From Sediminibacterium sp. (GTDB lineage: Bacteria; Bacteroidota; Bacteroidia; Chitinophagales; Chitinophagaceae), in contig JAFWCB010000005.1 of the NCBI GenBank assembly GCA_017537025.1, forward strand, positions 372,001 through 436,000: DNA of 64,000 nucleotides, read 5' to 3'. Shown piece after piece: positions 8,063 to 17,243 of the stretch (the stretch's first letter is position 1; each line of letters opens with the position of its first letter). The notes under the pieces are model-generated. The model was given only the letters and a program-made list of their open reading frames with translations. It was not told the origin of the DNA and made no database searches. A program made the translations under genes and the position numbers.

Positions 8063-9637
8063 TTATCTTACCTTGATCATTGCCCTGACCTGTTGAACCG
8101 ATAAATTTTGTAAACGAGCATAATATATACCGGTGGGAAGGTTGCCCCCATTAAAGGACACCGTGTAGGTACCGGCATTGTATTCTTTATCTACCAAATT
8201 CGTAATAACCCTACCGGTGGTATCCATGATTTGAATCAGTGTATGTCCACCATTCGTTTTAAAGGTAATAACCGTGTTACTGGTAAATGGATTGGGATAA
8301 TTGTGTACTAAAGTTTCACCCGATAAATTAACTGCTTTATTACAACCAGCAGCATTTACTAGGGGAAGGGTTTGATAATTCTTCAACATTACTTGTTGTA
8401 AGTCTTTATCATCTACACATAACCAATTAGATAACAGTGTTGCATAGATGCTTCTAAAATCATATTGGAAAGGTATATTATCATTCACGGTAACACCGGC
8501 TCCGAATGAAGGCGTATCGCCTAAAACATTTCCCATAACCTGTTTACCAAAAACAAATAATGGCGCAGCAGATCCATGATCGGTTCCGGTACTTGCATTA
8601 CTTTTTATTCTTCGACCAAACTCAGAGAAAGTAACACCCACAACCCTATCTTCAATCCCTAAAAATTTCAAATCATCCTGAAAAGCTTTAATAGCATCGC
8701 TGACATTTTTTAATAAATTGGCATGGGTACCGGTTGTAGTATCGGTACTATTCACTTGTGCAGCATGGGTATCAAAGCTTCCATAACTCACCATATATAC
8801 ACGTGTTTGCAGTCCTCCTTTAATTAGTCGAGACACAATTTTAAGCTGATCGGCTAATGGATTATTAGTTGGGTATGTTACTTGTTGAGGCACTTTGGTA
8901 GCGGCGTCCTTAATTACGGTAGCATACTGCTGTGTTTGCTGTGCTATCAAACGAACAAAACTTAACTCCTTACCTGCCGGTGTTGCTGGTGCAGGATCTT
9001 GCACACCATTTAGTAAATTATAAAAATTTGATGTGTTACTAATACTCATGCCCATGCTTACAGCCGGTCCTTGCAAGGTTAAAGAAGTGGCAGATCCTAT
9101 TTGGATAGCTAGCGGATCACGCATGGTAGCGTTAGGATATCCATTGGGGAAATTGGGATACTCATAATTCAAATATCTACCTGCCCATCCACTATTTACG
9201 ACTTCCGTACTATCACTTCCGCTCATCCAAATATCAGTTGCTCTGAAATGAGAGAAGCTTGGCTGAGGGTATCCCGCAGATTGAACAATATTTAATTTAC
9301 CCTCATTATACATAGCTTGTAACCCTGTCATAGCAGGGTGTAACCCTGCTTTTTGTATACCTGTTAAGGATAAAACTTTTTGCTCGGGGATATAAATATT
9401 AGGGCGTGCATTTACATAATTACTGTAATTAGCTAAGGGTATTACCATGTTTAATCCATCATTACCACCGCTTAATTGTATAATTACGAGAACATGATCT
9501 GTGCTAGTAACCGGATTTAACATAGAGAGAGCCAAGGGAGATTCAATGCCGAAAGCTTTAAAAGATAAACCGCTTACTAAGGAAGGAAGCATGATCCCAA
9601 CCGGCATCGTATTTCGCAAAAAATCTCTTCTTTTCAT
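8063..9637 (-). CDS. DUF1501 protein with Tat-like signal and T9SS sorting domain
   Basis: This is a secreted DUF1501 family protein of 524 residues. The family has a sulfatase/alkaline-phosphatase-like fold but no settled activity. The N-terminus KRRDFLRN followed by a hydrophobic stretch looks like a Tat signal peptide. Family motifs include VLVIIQLSGGNDGLNMVIP, FSHFRATDIWMSG, SYGSFDTHAAQ, and VTFSEFGRRIKSNASTGTDHG with the terminal GTDHG motif. The last 75 residues form a type A T9SS sorting domain (NYPNPFTSNTVITF, then IMDTTGRVI and PTGIYYARLQ), so the protein ends on the cell surface. It follows the DUF1800 gene by 9 bp. This pairing is widespread, and the two proteins probably act together. 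Confidence 0.9.
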   Translation of the reverse strand: MKRRDFLRNTMPVGIMLPSLVSGLSFKAFGIESPLALSMLNPVTSTDHVLVIIQLSGGNDGLNMVIPLANYSNYVNARPNIYIPEQKVLSLTGIQKAGLHPAMTGLQAMYNEGKLNIVQSAGYPQPSFSHFRATDIWMSGSDSTEVVNSGWAGRYLNYEYPNFPNGYPNATMRDPLAIQIGSATSLTLQGPAVSMGMSISNTSNFYNLLNGVQDPAPATPAGKELSFVRLIAQQTQQYATVIKDAATKVPQQVTYPTNNPLADQLKIVSRLIKGGLQTRVYMVSYGSFDTHAAQVNSTDTTTGTHANLLKNVSDAIKAFQDDLKFLGIEDRVVGVTFSEFGRRIKSNASTGTDHGSAAPLFVFGKQVMGNVLGDTPSFGAGVTVNDNIPFQYDFRSIYATLLSNWLCVDDKDLQQVMLKNYQTLPLVNAAGCNKAVNLSGETLVHNYPNPFTSNTVITFKTNGGHTLIQIMDTTGRVITNLVDKEYNAGTYTVSFNGGNLPTGIYYARLQNLSVQQVRAMIKVR

Positions 9638-9646
9638 AGAAATAGG

Positions 9647-11272
9647 TTAAGCGAGTTGATACTCGGCAAGGTTCATTAAATATTTAATTAAATCGCGTAG
9701 CTTATTCTTAACAGTGGTTGTATTAGCAGTATTTCCGGGATTATTAATAAATACATTCCAGGCATCTGTCCAGTAGCTGTCTGTGGTTTGTCCGCTTAAT
9801 AATATATCTCTCTTTAATTGGGTTTTCGAAGCTGCCGACAAATCAAATTGAAACAAAGCTGATATAAGATCGTCGATCAGCACATTAGGGTTCGCCGGGT
9901 TACTCAATGTTTTGGCATACTCTGCCCCATCAATCTGGATTTTTTTTCCATTGAAGGTATATCCGTTTACAATTAATGTATCTGTGTATTGATTACGCTT
10001 TGGCAAGGTGTCGCTATTCACCCATACCTCATAGAATTGGGGTTCCTGATAATATGCTTTCCAACCACTTACATCAGGAGGATCACCAATATTTTGCTGC
10101 ATGTTGCTAACCCAACTCACTAAATAATTATAAAAACCATAATTCGTAATATAGTCCGATGCGGGTTGGAAAGAAACAGTAAACTCCCTACATAAACCAA
10201 CTACTAAATCTACCGGAGATTTAATTTGACAACCTCTAGAGAAGACATCAAAAAAATGTTCACTTTTTAACAGTGCGGCTAATACAGGTTTGATCTCATA
10301 ATTATTTGTTCTCAATATATTGGCCAAGGGCGCAATAACATTAGTTTCAACAGAAGCATCAATATCATAGTATACAAACCATCTATAAAGCCTTCTGCAT
10401 ATATATTTTGCAACTTCCTGCGTATTGAAAATCATTGTCAACAAATCATCTAACTCTTGATTCCCTGCTGTGGTACCTGTTCTTCCCGTTATAATGGTAT
10501 TATTATAAAAAGAAGAGAAAGTTTTATTTGAGGTATCATGCTTAGTGGCATCAAAATAAGAGCTGATGGTAGCAGCATTATTTCTCCAGCCTGTTAACAC
10601 TTTAGCCGCGGCTTTCACATCAGATTCTGTGTATTGAGATCCCGGCCCCTTTCCGCAACAAAATAATTCTTGAAGCTCTCTCCCATAATTTTCATCGGGG
10701 GCCGATGCAGTATTGTATTGCCCGTTCAAATACACCAACATCGCCGGATCCAATGTTACTTGCTTGGTAAGTGTTTTAAAATTCCCCAGTGCATTAGCTC
10801 TTAATAAACTATGATGTTTGTACACAAACTGCGCATTACCAACATCATTGGTTTCTGTAGCAAAATGATTATGCCAGAAAAGTGTCATCTTTTCTCGGAT
10901 ACTTCTATCCTGATTAATCATTACCCCTATCCACCATTTTTTAAAAGAAGCTCTCCGCAAAGAAGCCACTGTACCATCTGTGTTGGGGTCGTTTACCCAA
11001 GTAGCACCTAAAGCTATATTGGTATCCGGTGTTATGGTTGTTGAGGGAACGGTGTATTCTTTAACAGGAGGGTCGGGAAGTGGTGCAGTAGGATTTAATA
11101 GCTCATCCACTACCTGACTTAGCGTTTTACCTTTAAAATAAACCAAATCAGCTTGCGATACGCCGAATAAAGTTCTTTTTAATAGATGCATCAATTCTAC
11201 GCTTGTAAAACTACCAGCATACGCGTTAATTCCGGTTGAGGGAGGGGCTACAAGGATGCTTTGCCTTTCCAT
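9647..11272 (-). CDS. DUF1800 family protein
   Basis: This is a 541-residue DUF1800 protein, the usual partner of DUF1501. Diagnostic motifs are LMHLLKRTLFGVSQADL near residue 28, REKMTLFWHNHFAT, YKHHSLLRANALGNF, NYGRELQELF, the TESDVKAAAKVLTGWR helix, and DVSGWKAYYQEP near the C-terminus. The biochemical role is unknown. No clear signal peptide is visible at this start, unlike many family members, and no better upstream start is evident. It is the first gene of the DUF1800-DUF1501 unit, reading away from the divergent ECF sigma gene 142 bp upstream. Confidence 0.9.
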   Translation of the reverse strand: MERQSILVAPPSTGINAYAGSFTSVELMHLLKRTLFGVSQADLVYFKGKTLSQVVDELLNPTAPLPDPPVKEYTVPSTTITPDTNIALGATWVNDPNTDGTVASLRRASFKKWWIGVMINQDRSIREKMTLFWHNHFATETNDVGNAQFVYKHHSLLRANALGNFKTLTKQVTLDPAMLVYLNGQYNTASAPDENYGRELQELFCCGKGPGSQYTESDVKAAAKVLTGWRNNAATISSYFDATKHDTSNKTFSSFYNNTIITGRTGTTAGNQELDDLLTMIFNTQEVAKYICRRLYRWFVYYDIDASVETNVIAPLANILRTNNYEIKPVLAALLKSEHFFDVFSRGCQIKSPVDLVVGLCREFTVSFQPASDYITNYGFYNYLVSWVSNMQQNIGDPPDVSGWKAYYQEPQFYEVWVNSDTLPKRNQYTDTLIVNGYTFNGKKIQIDGAEYAKTLSNPANPNVLIDDLISALFQFDLSAASKTQLKRDILLSGQTTDSYWTDAWNVFINNPGNTANTTTVKNKLRDLIKYLMNLAEYQLA

Positions 11273-11387
11273 GGGCGATTTGTTAACGAAAAGATAAGTA
11301 TCCTATCCGAAATGCAGCTTTAAATGAACATTAATTTTGTTGGTGAACCCTGCAAAAACATGCAGCGCATTAGTGTAAAATATGTCC

Positions 11388-11395
11388 TATATTTA
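11388..11395 (+). promoter_or_regulatory. Possible -7 promoter box for the ECF sigma gene
   Basis: TATATTTA (one base from the TAnnTTTG consensus) lies 19 bp before the sigma-factor ATG. A small AGGGT...ACCCT inverted repeat (about 11395-11412) follows it in the predicted leader. This is by-eye evidence only. Confidence 0.3.
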
Positions 11396-11414
11396 GGGTA
11401 AATAAAAACCCTTC

Positions 11415-11993
11415 ATGACCGAGCAAGCGATATTAGCAGGTTGTTTGCATAATGATCCCGTCGCACAGCGAGAGCTATATAATCGCTACAGCCCTAAAAT
11501 GCTGAGCGTTTGTTATCGCTTCAGTCAGAGTCGTGAAGATGCAGAAGATATGCTGCAGGAAGGTTTCATCAAAGTATTTACCCAAATACATACTTTTCAA
11601 AACAGAGGTGCATTTGAAGGCTGGATTCGAAGAATTATTGTGCATACCTGTATTAACTTCTTGAAGAAGAATAAGAAGTTTAATGAAAGTGTGGATATTG
11701 CTCATGCTGGATATTTAGAGGTAAAAGAAGAAACTGTTCCCTCTATAATGCAAGCGAGGCAGATTATTGAATGTATCAGATTATTACCGTTAGGATATAA
11801 AACAGTACTTAATCTGTATGCGATAGAAGGTTATAGTCATCGGGAAATTGGCTATATGTTAGACATAGAGGAAAGTACAAGTAGAAGTCAATATACCAGA
11901 GCTAAAGCAATGCTAGAAAATATATTGGTTAAGAAAAGAATTATTGAACAACCGAAGGAGGAATTTAACCTGGTAGCTTTATTAAAGAAGTAG
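11415..11993 (+). CDS. ECF RNA polymerase sigma factor
   Basis: This is a 192-residue sigma-70 family factor of the extracytoplasmic-function type, which redirects RNA polymerase to a small regulon. Region 2 is clear: ELYNRYSPKMLSVCYRFSQS, then REDAEDMLQEGFIKVFTQI and FEGWIRRIIVHTCINFL. Region 4 follows with IRLLPLGYKTVLNLYAIEGY and the helix-turn-helix HREIGYMLDIEESTSRSQYTRAKAML. The next gene, 11 bp downstream, encodes a protein with a short cytoplasmic N-terminus and one membrane helix, a common architecture for a membrane-bound partner in Bacteroidota. The signal sensed is unknown. Confidence 0.92.
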   Translation: MTEQAILAGCLHNDPVAQRELYNRYSPKMLSVCYRFSQSREDAEDMLQEGFIKVFTQIHTFQNRGAFEGWIRRIIVHTCINFLKKNKKFNESVDIAHAGYLEVKEETVPSIMQARQIIECIRLLPLGYKTVLNLYAIEGYSHREIGYMLDIEESTSRSQYTRAKAMLENILVKKRIIEQPKEEFNLVALLKK

Positions 11994-12004
11994 CAGGTAT
12001 ATAT

Positions 12005-13420
12005 ATGGATTACAAAGATTACCAAGACGACTCATTTAAGCAGTTTCTGCAAGAAGAGGTAAATACACACCGTATGTACCCGGCAGATGATGTTTGGAAA
12101 AACATCCGCACTGAGCTGCATGGTAATCGCACATGGCCGGCACTTACTGTAATTGCACTACTAATTATTACTAGCCTAACTTTTTCTACCATTTTAATGA
12201 CAGGTACCAAAGAGTTTAGATTAGCTAAAGAAAATGCCGCTGTAGAGGCGGCAAAAGAAATGGCTGCCAATATCTCTGCCAGTGAAAATAAAATAGCTAA
12301 GAATTATTTAACTAGTGTTGAACCCCATAAAATTACGGCAGCAACTATTTCTCAAATTGAAGAGTCAGCCTTTTATTCCGAAGACCTCCCTCAAAATAGC
12401 CCCGCTTCGGAAGCTACCATTATTATACCACAGGAAAATATTCATTTACCTGCAACGCAAGCTATCACCGTTTTCTCAGCACCATTATCGAATTTACATA
12501 TTAAGGAATCATTGGTTACCCCCGAAGAGCCGAAAGAAGCCCCTGCTTTTACAGGGTTGAGTAAAGAAGCTACTAAAACAGTAAACCAAACTAGTCCGAT
12601 TGTAGCCATTGAAGAAATAGATAAATCGAGATTTGTACCAAAACAATTGTTCTCTTGGAAGAATATATCCAAACTAGGCTTTCAATTTTATATAACTCCT
12701 TCTCAAAGCTATCGGGTGTTATCGGATGCCGCAGTAAAAGAGATCGTTCAACCTACGAGTTTAGCTCCCTCATCAGGACAAAATGGACCGCTAGGTTTAG
12801 ATTATCGCGCGGGAGTAAATGATATTGTACGGCATCGTCCGGCATTAGGTTTAGAATTGGGTGTTGCAGCACTTTATAAAATCAATAATCGATTGCAGTT
12901 AAAAACGGGGCTTCAAATGAATATACGTCAGTATGAAATTGAAACCTTTAGAACTCGAAATAGTGACATAGCTACCATTAGCCTTATAAACGGAAGAGGT
13001 GTAGAAAACATCAATCTCTTATCAAATTATAATAATAATGGCGGATATAAATCTGAGCAAATCGCTAATAAAACTTTCGAGTTAGCCCTTCCTATTGGCA
13101 TTCAATGGCAAGTTTTGGGTGAACAAAAATTAGGGCTTAATGCCGAAGCATCTATTCAACCTACCTATATTCTTAGCAATAACGCTATGCTGCTTAGTAC
13201 AGATTTTAAAAATTATACCGACGGAAGCGCTTTTGCCAGAAGGTGGAATGTTAATACTAGTATTGGCATAAACCTTACTTTTAAAACCGGTTCAAATCTT
13301 TGGCAAATCGGTCCACAAGTGCGTTACCAGCATTTACCCTCCTATACCAATCAGTATCCCATCAAAGAGTTTAGACTTGATTATGGTATTCGTTTAGGCA
13401 TAACCAGATTATGGAAATAA
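12005..13420 (+). CDS. Membrane-anchored protein with C-terminal beta-barrel-like domain, possible sigma partner
   Basis: This is a 471-residue protein of uncertain function. A cytoplasmic segment of about 43 residues (with PADDVWKNIRTELHG) precedes one transmembrane helix at about 45-66. A Ser/Thr/Pro-rich, mostly polar linker of about 160 residues follows. The last 250 residues have alternating beta-strand patterns (HRPALGLELGVAALYKIN, LQLKTGLQMNIRQYEIE, LALPIGIQWQVLG, QIGPQVRYQHLP), as in Bacteroidota outer-membrane beta-barrel proteins. The short N-terminus plus single helix beside an ECF sigma gene suggests an anti-sigma-like role, but no zinc-binding anti-sigma motif is seen. A barrel fused to an inner-membrane helix is topologically odd. 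Confidence 0.65.
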   Translation: MDYKDYQDDSFKQFLQEEVNTHRMYPADDVWKNIRTELHGNRTWPALTVIALLIITSLTFSTILMTGTKEFRLAKENAAVEAAKEMAANISASENKIAKNYLTSVEPHKITAATISQIEESAFYSEDLPQNSPASEATIIIPQENIHLPATQAITVFSAPLSNLHIKESLVTPEEPKEAPAFTGLSKEATKTVNQTSPIVAIEEIDKSRFVPKQLFSWKNISKLGFQFYITPSQSYRVLSDAAVKEIVQPTSLAPSSGQNGPLGLDYRAGVNDIVRHRPALGLELGVAALYKINNRLQLKTGLQMNIRQYEIETFRTRNSDIATISLINGRGVENINLLSNYNNNGGYKSEQIANKTFELALPIGIQWQVLGEQKLGLNAEASIQPTYILSNNAMLLSTDFKNYTDGSAFARRWNVNTSIGINLTFKTGSNLWQIGPQVRYQHLPSYTNQYPIKEFRLDYGIRLGITRLWK

Positions 13421-13441
13421 TAGATTTTGGTAAATTTGTGA

Positions 13442-14032
13442 ATGAAATACTTCTCTTACTTTATTCTATTACTCACTTTGTTATTTTTTTATAGCTGTAA
13501 ACAAAAAAAAACAGCTGTCAATTTAGTAAGTATACAGAAAGATACCTCGAGCTTTTACCCGCTTGTTTCATTTATAGAAGAACAAAAAAGATATGTTGAT
13601 GTAAGAGATTTCCGAATTACCAGAACCATCAAGCAAAATACCCTTATAAAACAAGAACAGATTTCTAAAGAAGAATTCGCTTCAGAATTAGGTGTTTTTC
13701 AAAAGCTAGCTGCCGATTTTGAACAACAAGAAAAAGACTATACCGAAACAATATTCCAGGATTTAGGAACAGATAGCTATACCCTTACTTATCAATCTAT
13801 AAATCCATCATTATCCATTCAGCGAATGGATATCTTACTTCGATCCCAAACAAATACTGCAAAGCAATTATTTATTCGCAGTTTTGATCAACACGGCGAT
13901 ACTGGCTTTATCAAACAATATAGCTTTTGGGCAGACAAAAAAATGGAAATTGCAACGGAGTATTCTATACAAAAGAACAAACCAATCAGAGAAACTAAAA
14001 TTATTGAATGGGCTAAAGTATCCGATAAATAA
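13442..14032 (+). CDS. Putative lipoprotein
   Basis: This is a 196-residue exported protein. It starts with a lipoprotein signal peptide ending LLFFYSC, with Cys19 as the predicted lipidated residue, followed by KQKK. The rest is polar and mixed alpha/beta, with no motif that I recognise. It contains many Gln, Lys and Thr residues and YTLTYQSINPSLSIQRMDILL, which could be part of a beta-sandwich. It follows the barrel protein by 21 bp, and its TAA stop overlaps the uvrC ATG (TAATG), so it is probably translated in step with uvrC. Function unknown. Confidence 0.75.
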   Translation: MKYFSYFILLLTLLFFYSCKQKKTAVNLVSIQKDTSSFYPLVSFIEEQKRYVDVRDFRITRTIKQNTLIKQEQISKEEFASELGVFQKLAADFEQQEKDYTETIFQDLGTDSYTLTYQSINPSLSIQRMDILLRSQTNTAKQLFIRSFDQHGDTGFIKQYSFWADKKMEIATEYSIQKNKPIRETKIIEWAKVSDK

Positions 14033-15843
14033 TGACACAAGCAGCTTTTCACCAAATGGCCCATACTATTCCCACAGAGCCGGGTATATATAAATATTTT
14101 GATAAATCTAACGACTTATTATATGTAGGGAAAGCCAAAAATTTAAGAAAACGTATTAGCTCCTATTTTTCCAAAACCTTTACTGGGTACAAAACACATG
14201 AGCTTGTTCAACGGATTCATAGGATTGAATTTACGATTGTTGATTCTGAGCAAGATGCTTTTTTATTGGAGAATTCATTAATAAAAGAGTATCAGCCCCG
14301 CTTTAATATTGATTTGAAAGATGATAAAAGTTATCCCTATATCATCATAAAAAAGGAAGAATACCCGCGCATTTTTCTCACTCGCAAAAAAATAAATGAC
14401 GGTTCAGAATATTTAGGCCCCTTCACCTCAGCAGGTAAAGTAAGAGAGCTCATTAGTTTCATTAGACAATACATTCCACTGCGAACTTGTAAACTGGCTC
14501 TTACCGAGCAGAATATTCAAAAAGGAAAATTTAAGGTTTGCTTGGAATATCATTTAGGTAATTGCAAGGGACCATGTGAAGGATTACAGTCTGAAGCAGA
14601 TTACAAAGAGGGCTTACAGCAGGTTAGAGATATGCTCAAAGGGAATTTACAACCTGTTATACAACGGTATAAAAAAGATATGCAGCAATTGGCCGAGAGC
14701 CTTGAATTTGAGAAAGCAGAAGCCATTAAGAAAAAATTAGTGCATCTAGAACAGTATCAAGCAAGCTCAGTTGTAGTGAGTAAGCATCTCTCTAATTTAG
14801 ATGTGTTTACTATTTTGAAAGAAGACGATTTAGCTTATGTCAATTATTTAATGGTACAAAACGGTACAATTGTACAAACACATACTATTCCAGTAAAAAC
14901 AAAACTCGAAGAAACAGATGAAGAAGTATTGGAACTAGTTGTAGCAGATTTAAGAAAAACATTTAATAGCATCGCTACAGAAATAATTGTTCCCTTTCCC
15001 ATTCATGTTGCAGATACAGCCATTATTGTAACGATACCAAAAGCAGGTGATAAGAAAAAGTTATTGGATCTCTCTCAAAAAAATGTGGCTTATTTTAAAC
15101 TGGAGTTGAAGAAGAAAAAGATATTGCATTTGGAAGGCAAATCTGATATGGAGCAGAAGAAAGTATTGTATTCACTGCAAGAATGGTTGCAGTTATCGGA
15201 AGTACCAACACATATCGAGTGCTTTGATAATTCAAATTTTCAGGGTGCATTCCCGGTATCTGCGATGGTTTGTTTTAAAAATGGTATTCCTTCTAAAAAC
15301 GATTATCGCAAATTCAATGTAAAAACAGTATCCGGCATTAATGATTTTGCCACTATGAAAGAAGTGGTTTTTAGACGCTATAAGCGGTTAAAAGAGGAAG
15401 GTGCTGATTTCCCTCAACTCGTTATTATAGACGGCGGAAAGGGTCAATTGAGTGCTGCCATGGAGAGCATTACGGAATTAGGATTAAATGGGAGAACCAC
15501 TTTGGTAGGGTTAGCAAAAAATGAGGAAGAATTATTTTTTGATGGTGATCAGGAGTCGATTAAACTACCCTGGGATAGCGACGCTTTGAAACTTATTAGG
15601 CGAATTAGGGATGAAGTGCACCGATATGGTATTAGTTTCCATAGGGATAAACGTTCAAAAGGCGCCCTAAAAAACGAGTTAGAACAAATACCGGGTATTG
15701 GCAGCCAAACAATTACTGAACTGCTCAAAGTATTTAAATCTGTAAAAAGAATAAAAGAACAGCCGGAAAACAAATTAGCTGAGGTGATTGGTTTAAAGCG
15801 TGCGAAAATCTTAATAACTGCATTCGCTCAAAATAACGCATAA
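14032..15843 (+). CDS. uvrC: Excinuclease ABC subunit C
   Basis: UvrC makes both incisions around a DNA lesion during nucleotide excision repair, after UvrA and UvrB have marked it. The 603-residue length is normal. The GIY-YIG nuclease domain is at the N-terminus (GIYKYFDK at about 18, then LLYVGKAKNLRKRISSYF). A Cys-containing segment (RTCKLALTEQNI, KFKVCLEYHLGNCKGPC) and a UVR UvrB-binding helix (SLEFEKAEAIKKKLVHLEQ) follow. The C-terminal RNase H-like nuclease shows IECFDNSNFQGAFPVSAMVC and LVIIDGGKGQLSAA, and the end has a helix-hairpin-helix (LEQIPGIGSQTITELL). The start overlaps the preceding stop codon. Two hairpin terminators lie downstream. Confidence 0.97.
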   Translation: MTQAAFHQMAHTIPTEPGIYKYFDKSNDLLYVGKAKNLRKRISSYFSKTFTGYKTHELVQRIHRIEFTIVDSEQDAFLLENSLIKEYQPRFNIDLKDDKSYPYIIIKKEEYPRIFLTRKKINDGSEYLGPFTSAGKVRELISFIRQYIPLRTCKLALTEQNIQKGKFKVCLEYHLGNCKGPCEGLQSEADYKEGLQQVRDMLKGNLQPVIQRYKKDMQQLAESLEFEKAEAIKKKLVHLEQYQASSVVVSKHLSNLDVFTILKEDDLAYVNYLMVQNGTIVQTHTIPVKTKLEETDEEVLELVVADLRKTFNSIATEIIVPFPIHVADTAIIVTIPKAGDKKKLLDLSQKNVAYFKLELKKKKILHLEGKSDMEQKKVLYSLQEWLQLSEVPTHIECFDNSNFQGAFPVSAMVCFKNGIPSKNDYRKFNVKTVSGINDFATMKEVVFRRYKRLKEEGADFPQLVIIDGGKGQLSAAMESITELGLNGRTTLVGLAKNEEELFFDGDQESIKLPWDSDALKLIRRIRDEVHRYGISFHRDKRSKGALKNELEQIPGIGSQTITELLKVFKSVKRIKEQPENKLAEVIGLKRAKILITAFAQNNA

Positions 15844-15848
15844 AAAAA

Positions 15849-15878
15849 GGGCCAGGATAGAAATCCAGCCCCGTTTTT
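15849..15878 (+). terminator. Rho-independent terminator after uvrC
   Basis: GGGC and GGAT in the left arm (15849-15858) pair with ATCC and GCCC (15863-15871) around an AGAA loop, with a small CA/A internal loop. A run of five T (15874-15878) follows. It begins 6 bp after the uvrC stop. Confidence 0.7.
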
Positions 15879-15981
15879 AAAATCCAATATCCTATGAAAA
15901 ACCGAAGTAAAGATAAGGGTTATATTATTTCTACATAATTTTTTTTAGCCCAAATTTTCCCTCTAAAAAGGTCAATAAAGC

Positions 15982-16009
15982 AAAAATGGGCGGTAAACCG
16001 CCCATTTTT
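15982..16009. terminator. Bidirectional hairpin terminator between uvrC and gldN
   Basis: Perfect 13-bp arms, AAAAATGGGCGGT (15982-15994) and ACCGCCCATTTTT (15997-16009), are separated by two bases. The GC core (TGGGCGG) flanked by A-tract and T-tract makes it work on both strands. It lies 20 bp beyond the gldN stop and is mainly positioned to end the gldKLMN transcript. Confidence 0.85.
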
Positions 16010-16028
16010 AAAAAAATTTACAAACTAC

Positions 16029-17237
16029 TTAGTATGCCCAAAGATCTTGCTCAAAGTTGAAGATCTTCTGTTTCAAGTTCTCTCCCTCTAATAGTCTAAA
16101 TAATGGATCTTTTATCATAGCCGCTAAAGTTAGATCAGATGGGTTGTTGAGAGAGGTCTTCGTTATATAACTAGAGAAGAAACGTCCCTCAAATAATTCT
16201 TCCCACGTCATCCGAGAAGAGAAGTTTTTAGGATTATACACTTCGAATTTAGAAAGTGTTTTTCTCATATCCGGATAATACACCCAAAATAGAACCCGAG
16301 GCCCAGACTTTCCGGCAACCACTTGTTTTGCAATAGGCGCAATGCCGATGATTCTGGTAAATAACCTACTAGATTCTTTATCAAAAATTACTTGCTCTTT
16401 AATTCTGAAAGTATATACAGAATCGGGACTGAATAAAGCTTTTTTCGTAACAGTTTTCTCCACAGTACCTGTTACCGGATCTACTACTTCTACCGTTTCT
16501 AATTTACCCCCAACCATATTCATCACTTCAGAAGCAGTTAAAGGCTTAGTGAAGCGATCATTCTCACTTGAAAAAGCAACAACACTATCATTCTTAATAG
16601 CACTTAAAATAATCGAGAAAAAACGCTGATCGCCATTGTCATCTTTCCCGGGATACATAAACGCTTGATTGATCTTCTCTCTCCCGTCTATTTCTCTCCA
16701 TACAAATGTGCTGAAAATGGCATCGTCTTCTCTAATATCTTCATACTCCAAAGGTTTTCTATCCTTACCTGCTCTTGAACGATCTACCGCATAGTTATTC
16801 CGTAATGAAATTTCGGGCTTAACATCAAACCCCCCTTGAATGGTGGTATCGTAATTGATCGTAACATTACCGGAAGCAGTAGCACCCGAAGCGGTAACGT
16901 TTTTATTAGTATCTGTAAATGTAGCAGTATTGTTCCCGGGGCGGTAACGAGAACTTCCTGTTACAGGAGGTGTAGTATTATTATTGTTTTTAATAGTTGT
17001 ATCGGTATTCGATTTGGCAGCCCCACCTTTTGTATTAGCGTTTACATACCGTGAATTACCGGTAGTTTTCGGAGCCGTTTGTTGCTGTGTAGCCGGAGTT
17101 GTTGTGGGCGGGGTAGTATTTTGCTGAGTTGCCGGCTTTGCCGCATTACCGGTTCTATACTTCGATTGTGCAATACAACGGTAGGCACTTAAGAATGTAA
17201 TACCAAATAACGCAGCACTAAACAATACCTTTTTCAT
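16029..17237 (-). CDS. gldN: Gliding motility / T9SS protein GldN
   Basis: GldN (PorN in Porphyromonas) binds GldK at the periplasmic face of the outer membrane and forms part of the T9SS ring. The 402-residue protein has a signal peptide (KKVLFSAALFGITFLSAYRCIA). A low-complexity linker of about 90 residues, rich in Thr, Pro, Gln and Asn, follows. The conserved domain contains EDDAIFSTFVWREIDGREKIN, AFMYPGKDDNGDQ and, near the end, RMTWEELFEGRFFSSYI. The linker carries three similar S-K/R-Y motifs (SKYRTGN, NSRYVNAN, SSRYRPGN). It is the last gene of gldKLMN, 6 bp after gldM, and ends before a strong terminator. Confidence 0.95.
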   Translation of the reverse strand: MKKVLFSAALFGITFLSAYRCIAQSKYRTGNAAKPATQQNTTPPTTTPATQQQTAPKTTGNSRYVNANTKGGAAKSNTDTTIKNNNNTTPPVTGSSRYRPGNNTATFTDTNKNVTASGATASGNVTINYDTTIQGGFDVKPEISLRNNYAVDRSRAGKDRKPLEYEDIREDDAIFSTFVWREIDGREKINQAFMYPGKDDNGDQRFFSIILSAIKNDSVVAFSSENDRFTKPLTASEVMNMVGGKLETVEVVDPVTGTVEKTVTKKALFSPDSVYTFRIKEQVIFDKESSRLFTRIIGIAPIAKQVVAGKSGPRVLFWVYYPDMRKTLSKFEVYNPKNFSSRMTWEELFEGRFFSSYITKTSLNNPSDLTLAAMIKDPLFRLLEGENLKQKIFNFEQDLWAY

Positions 17238-17243
17238 ACAATA

